The notes under the pieces: generated by a model
What the model was told of the DNA's origin: nothing
The model's database searches: none
Seen by the model: only the letters and a program-made list of their open reading frames with translations
Part shown: piece by piece, positions 38,222 through 47,600 of the stretch
How the letters are laid out: the number at the start of each line of letters is the position of its first letter
Numbering within the stretch: the stretch's first letter is position 1
Program-made: the position numbers and the translations under genes
Assembly (NCBI GenBank): GCA_001603955.1
Contig: LVAA01000008.1
Span: 1 to 54,383 of the forward strand
Direction: 5' to 3'
DNA: 54,383 nucleotides
DNA from: Syntrophobacterales bacterium Delta_02
GTDB lineage: Bacteria; Desulfobacterota; Syntrophorhabdia; Syntrophorhabdales; Syntrophorhabdaceae

Positions 38222-38958
38222 CAGGACCCCTGAGCGACAACGGGCCCACACTCCTCTCGGTCAACGGCCTCAGCGTGTCCTACGGCATCATCGGGGCCCT
38301 GGACGGCGTGAACATCGAGGTGCGCCGGGGCGAGATACTGTCCATCATCGGGGCCAACGGAGCCGGAAAATCGACGCTTCTCAAGAGCATCACCGGCCTT
38401 GTCCGTCCCGCGTCGGGCGCCATCGATTTCGAAGGCAAGGGGATAACGCGCCTGAGGACGGACGCGATCGTGAGAATGGGTGTGACGATGGTCCCGGAAG
38501 GCAGAAGGATCTTCCCCGATCTCACGGTAAAGGAGAACCTGGAACTCGGCGGCTTCTGTGTGCGCGACAGGGAAATACGCAGGCACCTTTTCGACCTCAT
38601 CGTGACCACCTTCCCCCGGCTGAGGGAGAGGATGAAACAGCACGCCGGGACCCTGTCGGGAGGGGAACAGCAGATGCTCGCCATGGGCAGGGCGCTCATG
38701 TCGCACCCGAAACTGCTTCTTCTCGACGAACCGTCGATGGGCCTCTCGCCCATAATCACCCGGGAGATCTTCTCCCTGATAACGAGGATCAACAGCGAGG
38801 AGAACATCTCCATCATGCTCGTGGAGCAGAACGCCCACATGGCCCTCGAGCATTCCCACCGGTCCTGCGTCCTCGAGAATGGCAGGATCACCCTCGAGGG
38901 ACGCTCGGACGAGATCAAGCACGACCCGCGCATCGTGGAAGCGTACCTGGGAGTCTAA
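38218..38958 (+). CDS. livF: Branched-chain amino-acid ABC transporter ATPase LivF
   Basis: A 246-residue ATPase: Walker A GANGAGKST, signature TLSGGEQQMLAMGRALM, Walker B LLLLDEPSMGLSP, switch VEQNAHMAL and the LivF-typical VPEGRRIFPDLTVKENL. It is coupled to livG through an ATGA overlap. It ends TAATAA into a repeat element whose outer arms form a long hairpin. Confidence 0.95.
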   Translation: MTGPLSDNGPTLLSVNGLSVSYGIIGALDGVNIEVRRGEILSIIGANGAGKSTLLKSITGLVRPASGAIDFEGKGITRLRTDAIVRMGVTMVPEGRRIFPDLTVKENLELGGFCVRDREIRRHLFDLIVTTFPRLRERMKQHAGTLSGGEQQMLAMGRALMSHPKLLLLDEPSMGLSPIITREIFSLITRINSEENISIMLVEQNAHMALEHSHRSCVLENGRITLEGRSDEIKHDPRIVEAYLGV

Positions 38959-39095
38959 TAAAGACCGTTTCAAGTTTCAGGTCTCAGGTTTCAGGTTTCA
39001 GGCAAAAGACAAAAGCAGCGTTTGAGCGTTCCCCTGAAACCTGGAACTTGAAACGGTCTTTATTCTTGAAACCTGAAACCTGGAACCGTTTTTTG
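38957..39095. repeat. Inverted heptamer element after livF
   Basis: The left arm starts inside the livF stop (AATAAAGACCG, then TTTCAAG, TTTCAGG, TCTCAGG, TTTCAGG, TTTCAGG; 38957-39002). The right arm at 39034-39064 is the near-exact reverse complement of the first part and ends CGGTCTTTATT. A further inverted copy follows at 39065-39090. It can fold as a stable long hairpin and is the likely 3' end of the liv operon. The last bases before the next gene hold nothing I can name. Confidence 0.75.
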
Positions 39096-39141
39096 TGGTT
39101 GGCTGACTTTTTTCGGGGTTTCGTGATATAACATTTATCAC

Positions 39142-40197
39142 GTGTTCATGAAAAGAGATATCCCCGACATTCACGAATTCGCCGCATCGAATAAGACCTC
39201 CCTTTCGCGTGTCATGGACTTTACTTCCACGGTCAATCCACTGGGGCCGTCGGCAAAGGCCAGGAACGCCGTCAGGAAGAACCTCAGGATCCTTGACCGT
39301 CGTCCCGACCCCGAGGCGAGGTACCTGGTCCGGGCCATCGCACGCGCGGAAGGTGTGCCGGAGGAGAACATCCTCGTCGGCGAGAGCCTCGAGGCAATGG
39401 TCGCGGCCGTGCTGCATGTCTTCAGTGCCCGGACGTTCCTCATCGAAGCGCCCTGCCCCGCGTACCAGCGGGACCTGCTGGAAGGCCCGGCGGAGCCCCG
39501 TTTCTTTTCCCTCGACGGCAGGGACGGCTTCTGTCTCGACACATCCCGCTTTACCGCGGAGATGCGGCACTGTGATGCGGCCATCCTTGCATCGCCCTCT
39601 TTTCTGTCCTCGGAGACGCTGTCCCGGGATGCGGCCCGGGGGATCATTTCCGAAGCCGGGGAACACAACACCCTTCTCATCATCGATGAAACCCTGAAGG
39701 GGTATTCCGAAACACCTTCCCTCGCAGCCGATGTCCTGCAGAGGGACGGATGCCTCGTCATGGGGTCCCTGGGCGAGTATTACGGGCTCGCCGGGTTGCC
39801 TGTCTCCTACATCATCGGACCGGCCAGCGCGATCGAGGACTTAAGAAGGCGCAGGGCTGTAACCCCGCCCAACACGCTCGCCGCGGCGGCGGCGACAGCA
39901 TCGCTGCGCGACCCCGCGTTCCCCGCGCAGACCAGGAGATTAATGGAACGGGAAAGGTCCTTTGTCGCGGAAGGCCTTCGGGGCGTACCGGGGATCTCTT
40001 TCCTGACCACCGCCTGCGGCTTCTTCATCGTCACCCTCGTCAACAACCCGTCAAAACCCCTGGAGACCTTCGGACATTACAGGATCGTCGTCGACGACCT
40101 GGGGAACCGGACCCTGTTCTTTCCCGTCAAAGACCATAAGTGGAACGCACGCTACATCAAGACCCTGAAAAATATCATGGGAGCATCGAAACAATGA
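39142..40197 (+). CDS. Aminotransferase-fold protein lacking the PLP lysine
   Basis: A 351-residue protein of the HisC/CobD aminotransferase fold: FTSTVNPLGPSAKA, VPEENILVGESLEAM, LLIIDETLKGYSE, GSLGEYYGLAGLPVSYIIG. In active relatives the motif is S-L/F-T/S-K-x-x-G-L-A-G-L-R. Here the Lys that forms the Schiff base is Glu212 (codon GAG at 39775), the Asn of the NPN motif reads SPS (about 151), and the phosphate-binding Arg after AGL is Pro. The fold is therefore kept but the chemistry is probably lost; it may bind a ligand or a partner. The GTG at 39142 may be replaced by ATG 39148 as start. The stop overlaps the 5'-nucleotidase start in ATGA. Confidence 0.75.
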   Translation: MFMKRDIPDIHEFAASNKTSLSRVMDFTSTVNPLGPSAKARNAVRKNLRILDRRPDPEARYLVRAIARAEGVPEENILVGESLEAMVAAVLHVFSARTFLIEAPCPAYQRDLLEGPAEPRFFSLDGRDGFCLDTSRFTAEMRHCDAAILASPSFLSSETLSRDAARGIISEAGEHNTLLIIDETLKGYSETPSLAADVLQRDGCLVMGSLGEYYGLAGLPVSYIIGPASAIEDLRRRRAVTPPNTLAAAAATASLRDPAFPAQTRRLMERERSFVAEGLRGVPGISFLTTACGFFIVTLVNNPSKPLETFGHYRIVVDDLGNRTLFFPVKDHKWNARYIKTLKNIMGASKQ

Positions 40198-41768
40198 AAA
40201 TAACGAAGACCTCGACGCTATTCCTCCTTGCATCCCTCATGGTCTTTCTCGTCACCGCATACCTGGCGCCTGCCGGCGCCGCTTCCTTAAGGATCCTCCA
40301 CGTGAACGATTTCCATGGCTTCGCCGAGAGCCACAGGCGCCTGGGGTCCGACGACCTTCGCGGTGGTGTCGCCTGCCTCGCCTTTCTCGCGGAGACCCTG
40401 AGGAAGGAGAAACCTTCCCTCCTCCTTTCCGCCGGGGATATGATCCAGGGGAACACCTGGGCAAACCTCTTCAAAGGAAGACCCGTCATAGAGGTCATGA
40501 ACGCCATGCGTTTCGATGCCATGGTCGTTGGCAATCACGAGTTCGATTTCGGCAAGACGGCCCTCACGGAGCGGATCAGTGAGGCGGATTTCCCCGTCCT
40601 CGGAGCAAACGTCACGGGCATCGATGCCCTCAAACCATACATCGTCAAAGAGGTCGACGGCATAAGGGTAGGGATCATCGGTGTCGTCACGGAAGAAACC
40701 CCCACCGCGACGCACCCCCGGAATGTCGAGGGGCTGACCTTCATGCCTGTGGCCAGGACCGTCGAACAGTGCATCGGCGAGTTGAAGGACAGGGCGGACA
40801 TCATCGTGGTCCTGTCCCACCTGGGCTACAACGCCGACATGGCCCTCGCGTCCGCCGTCAGGGGCATCGATGTCATTGTCGGAGGGCATTCCCATACCAA
40901 GGGAGTGAAGCAGATCACGGTGGGTAACACGGTCATCGTCCAGGCCTGGGAGCACGGCCTGGTACTGGGGGTCCTCGACCTTACCGTGGAATCGGGCAGG
41001 ATCGTCGCCGTAGAGGGCAGGCTGGAGGATGTCATGCCCGCAAAGACCGCAAAGGACGAGAAGGTCGCCGCCATCGTCGGGAAGTGGGCCGCAAAGGTGA
41101 GCGAATCCATGGGAAAGGTCGTCGCCGAGGCAGAGGTCGATCTCGATGGAGAGAACGTGCGCGTGAGGGAGACCAATCTCGGCAATTTCATCGCCGACGT
41201 CCTCAGGAAGGAGTCCGGAGCCGATGCCGCCATCATCAACGGAGGTGCGCTCCGTACCAGCATAAAGAAGGGTCCCGTCACGGTCGGAAACATCTATTCC
41301 GTCCTGCCTTTCAACAACTACATAGTGGGAATCCGGCTGACGGGGCAGCAGATCAGGGACGCCCTGGAATACGGGTTTTCGGGTATTGAATCGAAGGAAG
41401 GTCGCTTTCCGCAGGTGGCGGGGCTCACCGTAACTTACTCGCCGGGAAGGAAGCCGGGCGAGAGGGTTAGGACGGTCCGCGTCGCCGGGGAACCCATCGA
41501 CCCCTCACGACGATACATCGTGGCCACGGTGGACTTCCTGGCCGCGGGAGGGGACGGATACCAGGTCTTCCGCGAGGCCATCAGGCAATCACCGGATTTC
41601 GGGATCCTGGGCGGAACAATAAGGAGCGGCAACCTCGTTTACAACGATGCCGGCAGATGGGTGAGGGACGCGGTGGTATCGGAGGCGGCGCGGCAGAAGA
41701 AACTGGCCCCCGTGGTACAGGGGAGGATAGAGGTCGAAGGCGCGGGCAATGAAGGTACTCGTAAATGA
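40194..41768 (+). CDS. Periplasmic 5'-nucleotidase/metallophosphatase (UshA type)
   Basis: A 524-residue secreted enzyme. It has a signal peptide (residues 1-29, ending PAGAA) and metallophosphoesterase motifs ILHVNDFHGFAE, GDMIQGNTWAN, VGNHEFDFGKT, LSHLGYNADM and GGHSHTKG. The C-terminal nucleotide-binding domain has INGGALRTSIKKG and LPFNNYIVGI. It hydrolyses nucleotides or UDP-sugars in the periplasm to feed phosphate and nucleoside uptake. ATG 40194 overlaps the preceding stop. Its last 20 bases overlap the next small gene. Confidence 0.9.
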   Translation: MKITKTSTLFLLASLMVFLVTAYLAPAGAASLRILHVNDFHGFAESHRRLGSDDLRGGVACLAFLAETLRKEKPSLLLSAGDMIQGNTWANLFKGRPVIEVMNAMRFDAMVVGNHEFDFGKTALTERISEADFPVLGANVTGIDALKPYIVKEVDGIRVGIIGVVTEETPTATHPRNVEGLTFMPVARTVEQCIGELKDRADIIVVLSHLGYNADMALASAVRGIDVIVGGHSHTKGVKQITVGNTVIVQAWEHGLVLGVLDLTVESGRIVAVEGRLEDVMPAKTAKDEKVAAIVGKWAAKVSESMGKVVAEAEVDLDGENVRVRETNLGNFIADVLRKESGADAAIINGGALRTSIKKGPVTVGNIYSVLPFNNYIVGIRLTGQQIRDALEYGFSGIESKEGRFPQVAGLTVTYSPGRKPGERVRTVRVAGEPIDPSRRYIVATVDFLAAGGDGYQVFREAIRQSPDFGILGGTIRSGNLVYNDAGRWVRDAVVSEAARQKKLAPVVQGRIEVEGAGNEGTRK

Positions 41769-41946
41769 CAGGGAGATACACCTCGCCCCGGGCATGACGG
41801 TGCGCCACGCCCTCATCGGGGCAAGCCTCCTCGGTGACGTCGAGGCCGGGAAGAAGGTCTTCGACGAATGGGGCAACGAGACAGGCCTTGACGGGGCTCT
41901 TTTCGAGAACGCCCGGATATATGTCAGGGAAGAGAGGTCGCCATGA
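41749..41946 (+). CDS. 65-residue beta-grasp-like protein
   Basis: A 65-residue protein, MKVLVNDREIHLAPGMTVRH plus a helix (ALIGAS to EAGKKVFDEWG) and the end ALFENARIYVREE. The strand-helix-strand pattern recalls small ubiquitin-like (ThiS/MoaD-type) proteins, but the C-terminal GG of sulfur carriers is absent. It overlaps the nucleotidase end by 20 bases and the marC start by four, so it is translated with them. Function unknown. Confidence 0.6.
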   Translation: MKVLVNDREIHLAPGMTVRHALIGASLLGDVEAGKKVFDEWGNETGLDGALFENARIYVREERSP

Positions 41947-42515
41947 TCGACGCCTTCCTCCTTTCCTTCATCCCCCTCTTCGTGGCCTTCGACGTCCTCG
42001 GGGTACTGCCGATCTACATCCGGTTCACCGCCTCCATGGAGGCCGCCAGAAAGACAAGGCACCTCAGGGATTCCCTGCTCACAGCCTTTACCATATCCCT
42101 GCTCTTCGTCATCGTCGGCAACAAGGTCATGACCTATCTCGGGATATCCATGCAGGATTTTCTCATCGCCGGCGGGATCGTCATCTTCATAACCGCCATC
42201 AGGGATCTCATTCAGGGCCGCTCCGAACCCGACGGTGAGAACGAGTTCTTCGGGGTAGTGCCGCTGGGAATACCCCTTCTCGCCGGTCCCGCCGTCCTTG
42301 CCACCTCCATGATCATATGGAACCAGTACCCTTTCTATTACTATCTCATCTCCCTTGTCCTGAACATCATCATCTGCGGGGCAGTCCTCTTCTTCTCCAA
42401 CTTCATTCTCAAACTCCTCGGCAAACGCGTCGTGGAGGCCCTCTCCCGCGTCTTCAGCCTCATCATCGCCTCCATCGCCATCATGTTCATAAGGAAGGGG
42501 ATACAGGGGTTTTAG
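41943..42515 (+). CDS. MarC-family (UPF0056) membrane protein
   Basis: A 190-residue membrane protein with about six helices. FIPLFVAFDVLGVLPIYIRFT at the start and the middle VPLGIPLLAGPAVLATSMI are the MarC/YchE hallmarks. Its biochemical role is unsettled; an antibiotic-resistance role was proposed and later doubted. The ATGA start overlap with the small gene shows coupling. Directly after the stop comes a 9-mer array. Confidence 0.88.
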   Translation: MIDAFLLSFIPLFVAFDVLGVLPIYIRFTASMEAARKTRHLRDSLLTAFTISLLFVIVGNKVMTYLGISMQDFLIAGGIVIFITAIRDLIQGRSEPDGENEFFGVVPLGIPLLAGPAVLATSMIIWNQYPFYYYLISLVLNIIICGAVLFFSNFILKLLGKRVVEALSRVFSLIIASIAIMFIRKGIQGF

Positions 42516-42519
42516 AGGC

Positions 42520-42546
42520 GGCTTGAACCGCTTGAACCGCTTGAAC
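42520..42546. repeat. Three tandem 9-mers after marC
   Basis: GCTTGAACC, GCTTGAACC and GCTTGAACG start five bases after the marC TAG. A weak opposite segment (GAACGTTCAACG) lies at about 42612-42623. The bases between are T/G-rich and hold no gene. Confidence 0.65.
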
Positions 42547-42650
42547 GTTAAAGGCGTTAGAACCGTTGGAACCTTTGGGGGGGTATGGGGCGCGCAAGGG
42601 CGTTCTCCTCTGAACGTTCAACGTCGCAGGTCAGGCTGATCAAAAATGTT

Positions 42651-42679
42651 TTGACAAAGATCGTGACTGATTTTAAACT
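42651..42679 (+). promoter_or_regulatory. Sigma-70 promoter of the tetR-RND operon
   Basis: TTGACA at 42651-42656, 17-base spacer and TAAACT at 42674-42679. The -10 box lies inside the left half of the palindromic operator, so repressor binding would block RNA polymerase. Confidence 0.6.
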
Positions 42680-42706
42680 GTACCGTCTGGACTGTATAGT
42701 TTAAAA
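42671..42706. promoter_or_regulatory. 36-base operator palindrome for the TetR regulator
   Basis: TTTTAAACTGTACCGT and ACTGTATAGTTTAAAA are reverse complements over 14 of 16 bases around a 4-base centre. The site covers the -10 box of the promoter before the tetR gene. TetR/AcrR-family proteins bind sites of this size as two dimers, so this is most likely the autoregulatory operator. Confidence 0.65.
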
Positions 42707-42710
42707 ACAG

Positions 42711-42782
42711 TTCAAGGTTTCAGGTTCAAAGTTACAGGGTATTGCGCTTCTGACCTGAGACTTGCGACTTGAGACCTGTGAC
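42711..42782. repeat. Inverted heptamer element in the tetR leader
   Basis: The left arm is TTCAAGG, TTTCAGG, TTCAAAG and TTACAGG (42711-42738). The right arm (about 42751-42782) reads on the other strand as TCACAGG, TCTCAAG, TCGCAAG, TCTCAGG. Unlike the other copies, it lies in a 5' leader, between operator and ribosome-binding site, and would be transcribed before the repressor gene. Confidence 0.65.
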
Positions 42783-42802
42783 ATTTTTGTTGGGGGAGTT
42801 TT

Positions 42803-43390
42803 GTGAGTCCGCGGGCAAGTTCGTATGATGCCATCATAGATGCCGCCGAGGCCGTGGTCATAGAGGCCGGGGCATCCCATATGACGCTCGATGCCGTGGC
42901 GGCCAAGGCCGGCGTCAGCAAGGGCGGGCTTCTTCATCACTTTCCGAACAAGGTTGCCCTTCTCATGGCGATGGTCGAGCGCCAGATACACCTGCACCAG
43001 GAATCGCTGAAGAAGATACTTGACGAGATCCCCAAAGGTCCGTCGCGGGAGCTCAAGGCTTTCATCCTGTCGATCCTTTACAGGGAGCGTCATCGCGACA
43101 ACCTGGGGGCGTCGCTCTCGGCCGCCGTGGCGCACGATCCCCGTCTCAACGAGCCCGTGCGCAAGGTCGTCGGCGAGACATACGCGAGGATCGCCTCCCA
43201 GGGTATTCCCTTCGACAAGGCGGCTATCATCGCCCTTGCCGCCGATGGCCTCTGGCTGCAGGAGATGCTGTCGATATCGCCCTTCACCGAGAAAGAACGG
43301 ACCGGGATCGTGGATGAGTTGCTGAGGATGGCCGACGCGGCGGTTCCAGGCAGGGAAAGGGAACGGAAAAGGTCACAGGGAAAGACATGA
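42803..43390 (+). CDS. TetR/AcrR-family repressor
   Basis: A 195-residue regulator. The helix-turn-helix spans residues about 25-50 (MTLDAVAAKAGVSKGGLLHHF), followed by a C-terminal ligand/dimer domain of about 140 residues. The start is GTG 42803, with GGGGGAG seven bases upstream. It is the first gene of the RND-pump operon and probably represses it and itself through the palindrome at 42671-42706. An efflux substrate would be the natural inducer. Confidence 0.9.
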   Translation: MSPRASSYDAIIDAAEAVVIEAGASHMTLDAVAAKAGVSKGGLLHHFPNKVALLMAMVERQIHLHQESLKKILDEIPKGPSRELKAFILSILYRERHRDNLGASLSAAVAHDPRLNEPVRKVVGETYARIASQGIPFDKAAIIALAADGLWLQEMLSISPFTEKERTGIVDELLRMADAAVPGRERERKRSQGKT

Positions 43391-43420
43391 CAGTGATCCA
43401 ACACAAAAAAGGAGTGCTCA

Positions 43421-44635
43421 ATGCGGGGTATTGACAGGAGATGGCTCATCGTTACCGTTGCCCTTCTCGTGGTCATTTCCATGGCGGCGGCGGGATGCGG
43501 CAAGAAGAAAGGGGACGGACCGGGCGCCCCTGAGGTCGCAGTCGTCGTTCTCGAGTATGAGAAGGTGCCCATCGTGACCGAACTGCCGGGAAGGATCTCG
43601 GCCTTCCTCATCGCCGAGGTGCGGCCCCAGGTGACGGGCATCATAAAGAAGCGCCTCTTCACGGAAGGCAGCGACGTCAAGGCGGGACAGGTCCTTTACG
43701 AGATCGATCCCGCGCCCTATCAGGCCGCCTTCGACAACGCGAGCGCTTCCCTCGCGCGGGCCGAGGCGAACCTGCCTCCCATCCGCGCGAAGGCACAGAG
43801 ATACAAGGAACTTGTCGCCATCAAGGCAGTGAGCCAGCAGGAATTCGATGATGTTACCGGTGCCCTCATGCAGGCCGAGGCGGACGTGAAGTACTGGAAG
43901 GCGGCCGTCCAGACGGCGCGGATCAACCTTGGGTACACCCGCTTGACCGCGCCCATCTCGGGACGCATCGGAAAATCCAGCGTCACCGTAGGCGCCCTCG
44001 CCACGGCCAACCAGCCGGCGGCGTTCACCAGCATCCAGCAACTCGATCCGGTCTACGTGGACGCCATGCAGTCGAGCGCGAACCTTCTCAAGCTGCAGCG
44101 CGCCGTGGCCTCGGGCAAGGTGAGCTCCAAGGGTCCCGGTCAGACAAAGGTGAAGCTGGTCCTCGAAGACGGCACGCCTTATTCCCAGGAGGGAACCCTC
44201 AAGTTCTCCGACGTCACCGTCGAACCCAGCACGGGTTCCTTCATCCTGCGTATGGTCTTCCCCAACCCGAAAAGCACCCTTCTCCCCGGCATGTACGCGC
44301 GTGCCCTCGTTGAGGAGGGTGTTGCCGAACAGGCCATACTCGCGCCCCAGCAGGGTATCTCCCGCGACCCCAAGGGCAACGCCTATGTTCTTCTCGTCAA
44401 CGCCAAGAACACGGTAGAACTGCGGATGATCACCACCGATCGTGCCATCGGCGACAAGTGGCTCGTCTCCTCTGGGCTCAAGAGCGGCGACCGCATGATC
44501 GTCGAGGGTCTTCAGAAGGTGCGGCCCGGCGTGCCGGTAAAGGTGGTCCCCTTCAAGGCCGCCGGAAAGGACGACAAGATATCGCCGAACAGGGGCGATC
44601 CAAAACCGGCCCCTCCGAACACAAAGACAAAGTAG
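43421..44635 (+). CDS. RND efflux periplasmic adaptor lipoprotein
   Basis: A 404-residue membrane-fusion protein. The signal ends in the lipobox SMAAAGCGK (Cys about 26). It has an HlyD-type barrel/lipoyl part (ISAFLIAEVRPQVTGIIKKRLF), a helical hairpin and the typical INLGYTRLTAPISGRIG. It links the inner-membrane RND pump to the outer-membrane channel. Gaps are 30 bases from tetR and 13 bases to the pump gene. AAAGGAGTG precedes the ATG. Confidence 0.94.
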   Translation: MRGIDRRWLIVTVALLVVISMAAAGCGKKKGDGPGAPEVAVVVLEYEKVPIVTELPGRISAFLIAEVRPQVTGIIKKRLFTEGSDVKAGQVLYEIDPAPYQAAFDNASASLARAEANLPPIRAKAQRYKELVAIKAVSQQEFDDVTGALMQAEADVKYWKAAVQTARINLGYTRLTAPISGRIGKSSVTVGALATANQPAAFTSIQQLDPVYVDAMQSSANLLKLQRAVASGKVSSKGPGQTKVKLVLEDGTPYSQEGTLKFSDVTVEPSTGSFILRMVFPNPKSTLLPGMYARALVEEGVAEQAILAPQQGISRDPKGNAYVLLVNAKNTVELRMITTDRAIGDKWLVSSGLKSGDRMIVEGLQKVRPGVPVKVVPFKAAGKDDKISPNRGDPKPAPPNTKTK

Positions 44636-44648
44636 GGGGAGGGACCCG

Positions 44649-47600
44649 ATGTTATCCAAATTCTTCCTCGACCGCCCCGTCTTCGCCTGGGTCATCGCCA
44701 TCATAATAATGCTCGTGGGCGCCCTCGCGATCCACAGCCTGCCCATATCACAGTACCCACCCATCGCCCCTCCGTCGATCTACATAGCGAGCACATACCC
44801 CGGGGCCTCGGCGGAAACCGTGGAGAACAGCGTCACCCAGATCATCGAACAGAAGATGACCGGCCTCGACAACATGATCTACCTTTCCTCCACAAGCGAT
44901 TCCTCCGGAAGCTCGCGCATCACCCTCACCTTCACTCCCGGTACCGATCCCGACCTCGCCTGGGCCAAGGTCCAGAACAAGCTGCAACTCGCGATGACAA
45001 GCCTTCCCGAAACCGTGCAGCGCCAAGGTGTTACCGTCGGCAAGGCCACCAGGAACTGGCTCATGATCATGAACCTCATTTCCGAGGATGGCAGCATGGA
45101 CGGCGACGACCTGAGGGATTACGCGCAATCGAACCTGGAGAAGGTGATCGCGCGGATCCCCGGCGTGGGCGAAGTGGAGAACTTCGGCTCACAGTACGCC
45201 ATGCGCATCTGGCTCAATCCCGACAGGCTCACGGATTTCAGCCTCTCCATGGCGGACGTGACCGCGGCACTGAAGACCTACAACGTGGAGGTCTCGGCGG
45301 GCCAGTTCGGTGGGGCGCCCGCGGTCAAGGGCCAGCGCCTCAACACATCCATCATCGTGCAGAGCATGCTCAAGACACCGGAGGAGTTCGGCTCCATCCC
45401 CGTCCGCGTGAACACGGACGGCTCCATGGTGCGGATCAGGGACATAGGCCGTGTGGAATTGGGTACGGATGCCTACGACATAGAAGCGTTCTATAACGGC
45501 AGTCCGTCGGCGGGCATGGGAATACGGATGGCCTCGGGTGCCAACGCCCTCGACACGGCGGACGCGATAAAGGCGAAAATGGAAGAGATGAGCCGGTTCT
45601 TCCCCCGGGGGATGAAGGTCGTCTACCCTTACGATACCACTCCTTTCGTCAAGGTGGCCATCGGTGAGGTCGTGGAGACCCTCCTCGAGGCGATCCTCCT
45701 CGTCTTCCTCGTCATGTGGCTCTTCATGGGCAATATACGGGCCACCCTCATCCCGACCATCGCGGTGCCCGTTGTCATCCTGGGCACCTTCGGTGTGCTT
45801 CAGTTCTTCGGCTTTTCCATCAACATGCTCACCATGTTCGCCATGGTGCTCTCCATCGGGCTTCTCGTTGACGACGCCATCGTCGTCGTGGAGAACGTGG
45901 AGCGTATCATGAGCGAGGAAGGGCTTCCGCCCAAGGAGGCCACCGCGAAGTCCATGACACAGATCACGAGCGCCCTCATAGGGATCGGGCTCGTCCTTTC
46001 CGCCGTCTTCGGCCCCATGGCCTTCTTCGGGGGTTCCACGGGCGTTATCTATCGCCAGTTTTCGGTGACCATCATCGCCTCCATGCTCCTCTCCGTCGTC
46101 GTCGCCCTCATACTGACACCGGTCCTCTGCGCCACCTTTTTGAAACCCGTGCCCAGGGGCCATGAACCCGCAGAGAACGCATGGCCCATCCTGAGGCCGT
46201 TCTTCGCCTGGTTCGACCGCCGGTTCTTCATGTTGAGAGACAGGTACGTGGGGATAGTCGAACGCTCCTTCTCGAGAAGAAAACGTTATTTCGTCGCCTA
46301 TTTCGTTATCGCCGGGATCGCGGGACTTATCCTGTGGAACATGCCCACGTCCTATATCCCCGACGAGGACCAGGGGATCATGCTGGCCCAGGTAATGATG
46401 CCCACGGGATCGACGCTGGAGCAGACCAAAGAGGTAGTCGGCAAGCTTCAAAATTATTTCCGGGAAAAGGAAAAGGACGCCGTCGAGTCGACGATGACCA
46501 TCTCGGGTATAGGGTTCTCCGGGCGGTCCCAGACGAACGGCATGGTCTTCGTCAAGCTCAAGGACTGGAACAAACGAGGCAGCGCGCACCTGAAGGTCAA
46601 GGCCGTCGCCCAGCGCGCCATGAGGGAGTTCTCGACCCTGCGCGGTGCCCTGGTCTTCGCCTTCCCGCCCCCTCCCGTCATAGAACTCGGTATGGCCACC
46701 GGTTTCGACTTCATGCTCCTCGACCGGGGAGGTCTGGGCCACCAGAAGCTGATGGAGGCACGCAACCAGCTACTCGGGATGATGTCGAAGGACAGGCGCG
46801 TGGTGAAGGTGAGGCCAAACGGCATGGAGGATATACCGGAATACCGTGTCGATATCGACTGGGAAAAGGCGGGGGCCCTCGGGGTACCCATCAGTTCCAT
46901 TCACAACACCATCTCGACGGCCTTCGGCAGTTCCTATGTCAATAACTTTATCCAGGCAGGCAGGGTCAAGCGCGTCTTCGTTCAGGCCGACGCGCCATAC
47001 CGCATGCTGCCCAAGGACGTAGACAAGCTGTACGTCCGCAACGAGAAGGGGAAAATGGTGCCCTTTTCCGCGTTCGCGACGAGCCGCTGGTCCTCTGGTT
47101 CTCCGAGGCTCGAACGTTACAACGGCTTCCCCTCCGTCAACATCTGGGGCGAACCCGCCCCCGGCATGAGCTCCGGCGAGGCTATGCAGGCGATGGAAGA
47201 GGCCGTGGAAAAACTGCCCTCCGGCATCGGCTACGAGTGGACGGGCCTTTCCTACCAGGAAAGGATGTCGAGTTCCCAGGCGCCTCTCCTGTATGCCTTC
47301 TCGGTCATTGTCATCTTCCTGTGCGTGGCGGCTCTGTACGAAAGCTGGCCCATACCCGTCGCCAACATGCTCATGCTCCCGCTGGGCATCTTCGGTGCCA
47401 CCCTTTTCACGTGGTCGCGGGGCCTGCAGAATGACGTCTACTTCCAGATCGGATTCCTCACCACCCTCGGTCTGACGACGAAGAACGCCATACTTATCAT
47501 CCAGTTCGCCCGGGAGAGGTTAGCCCATGGTGAAGGCCTCATCGAGGCAACGCTGGGTGCGGTAAGAACAAGGCTCAGGCCTGTCATCATGACATCCCTC

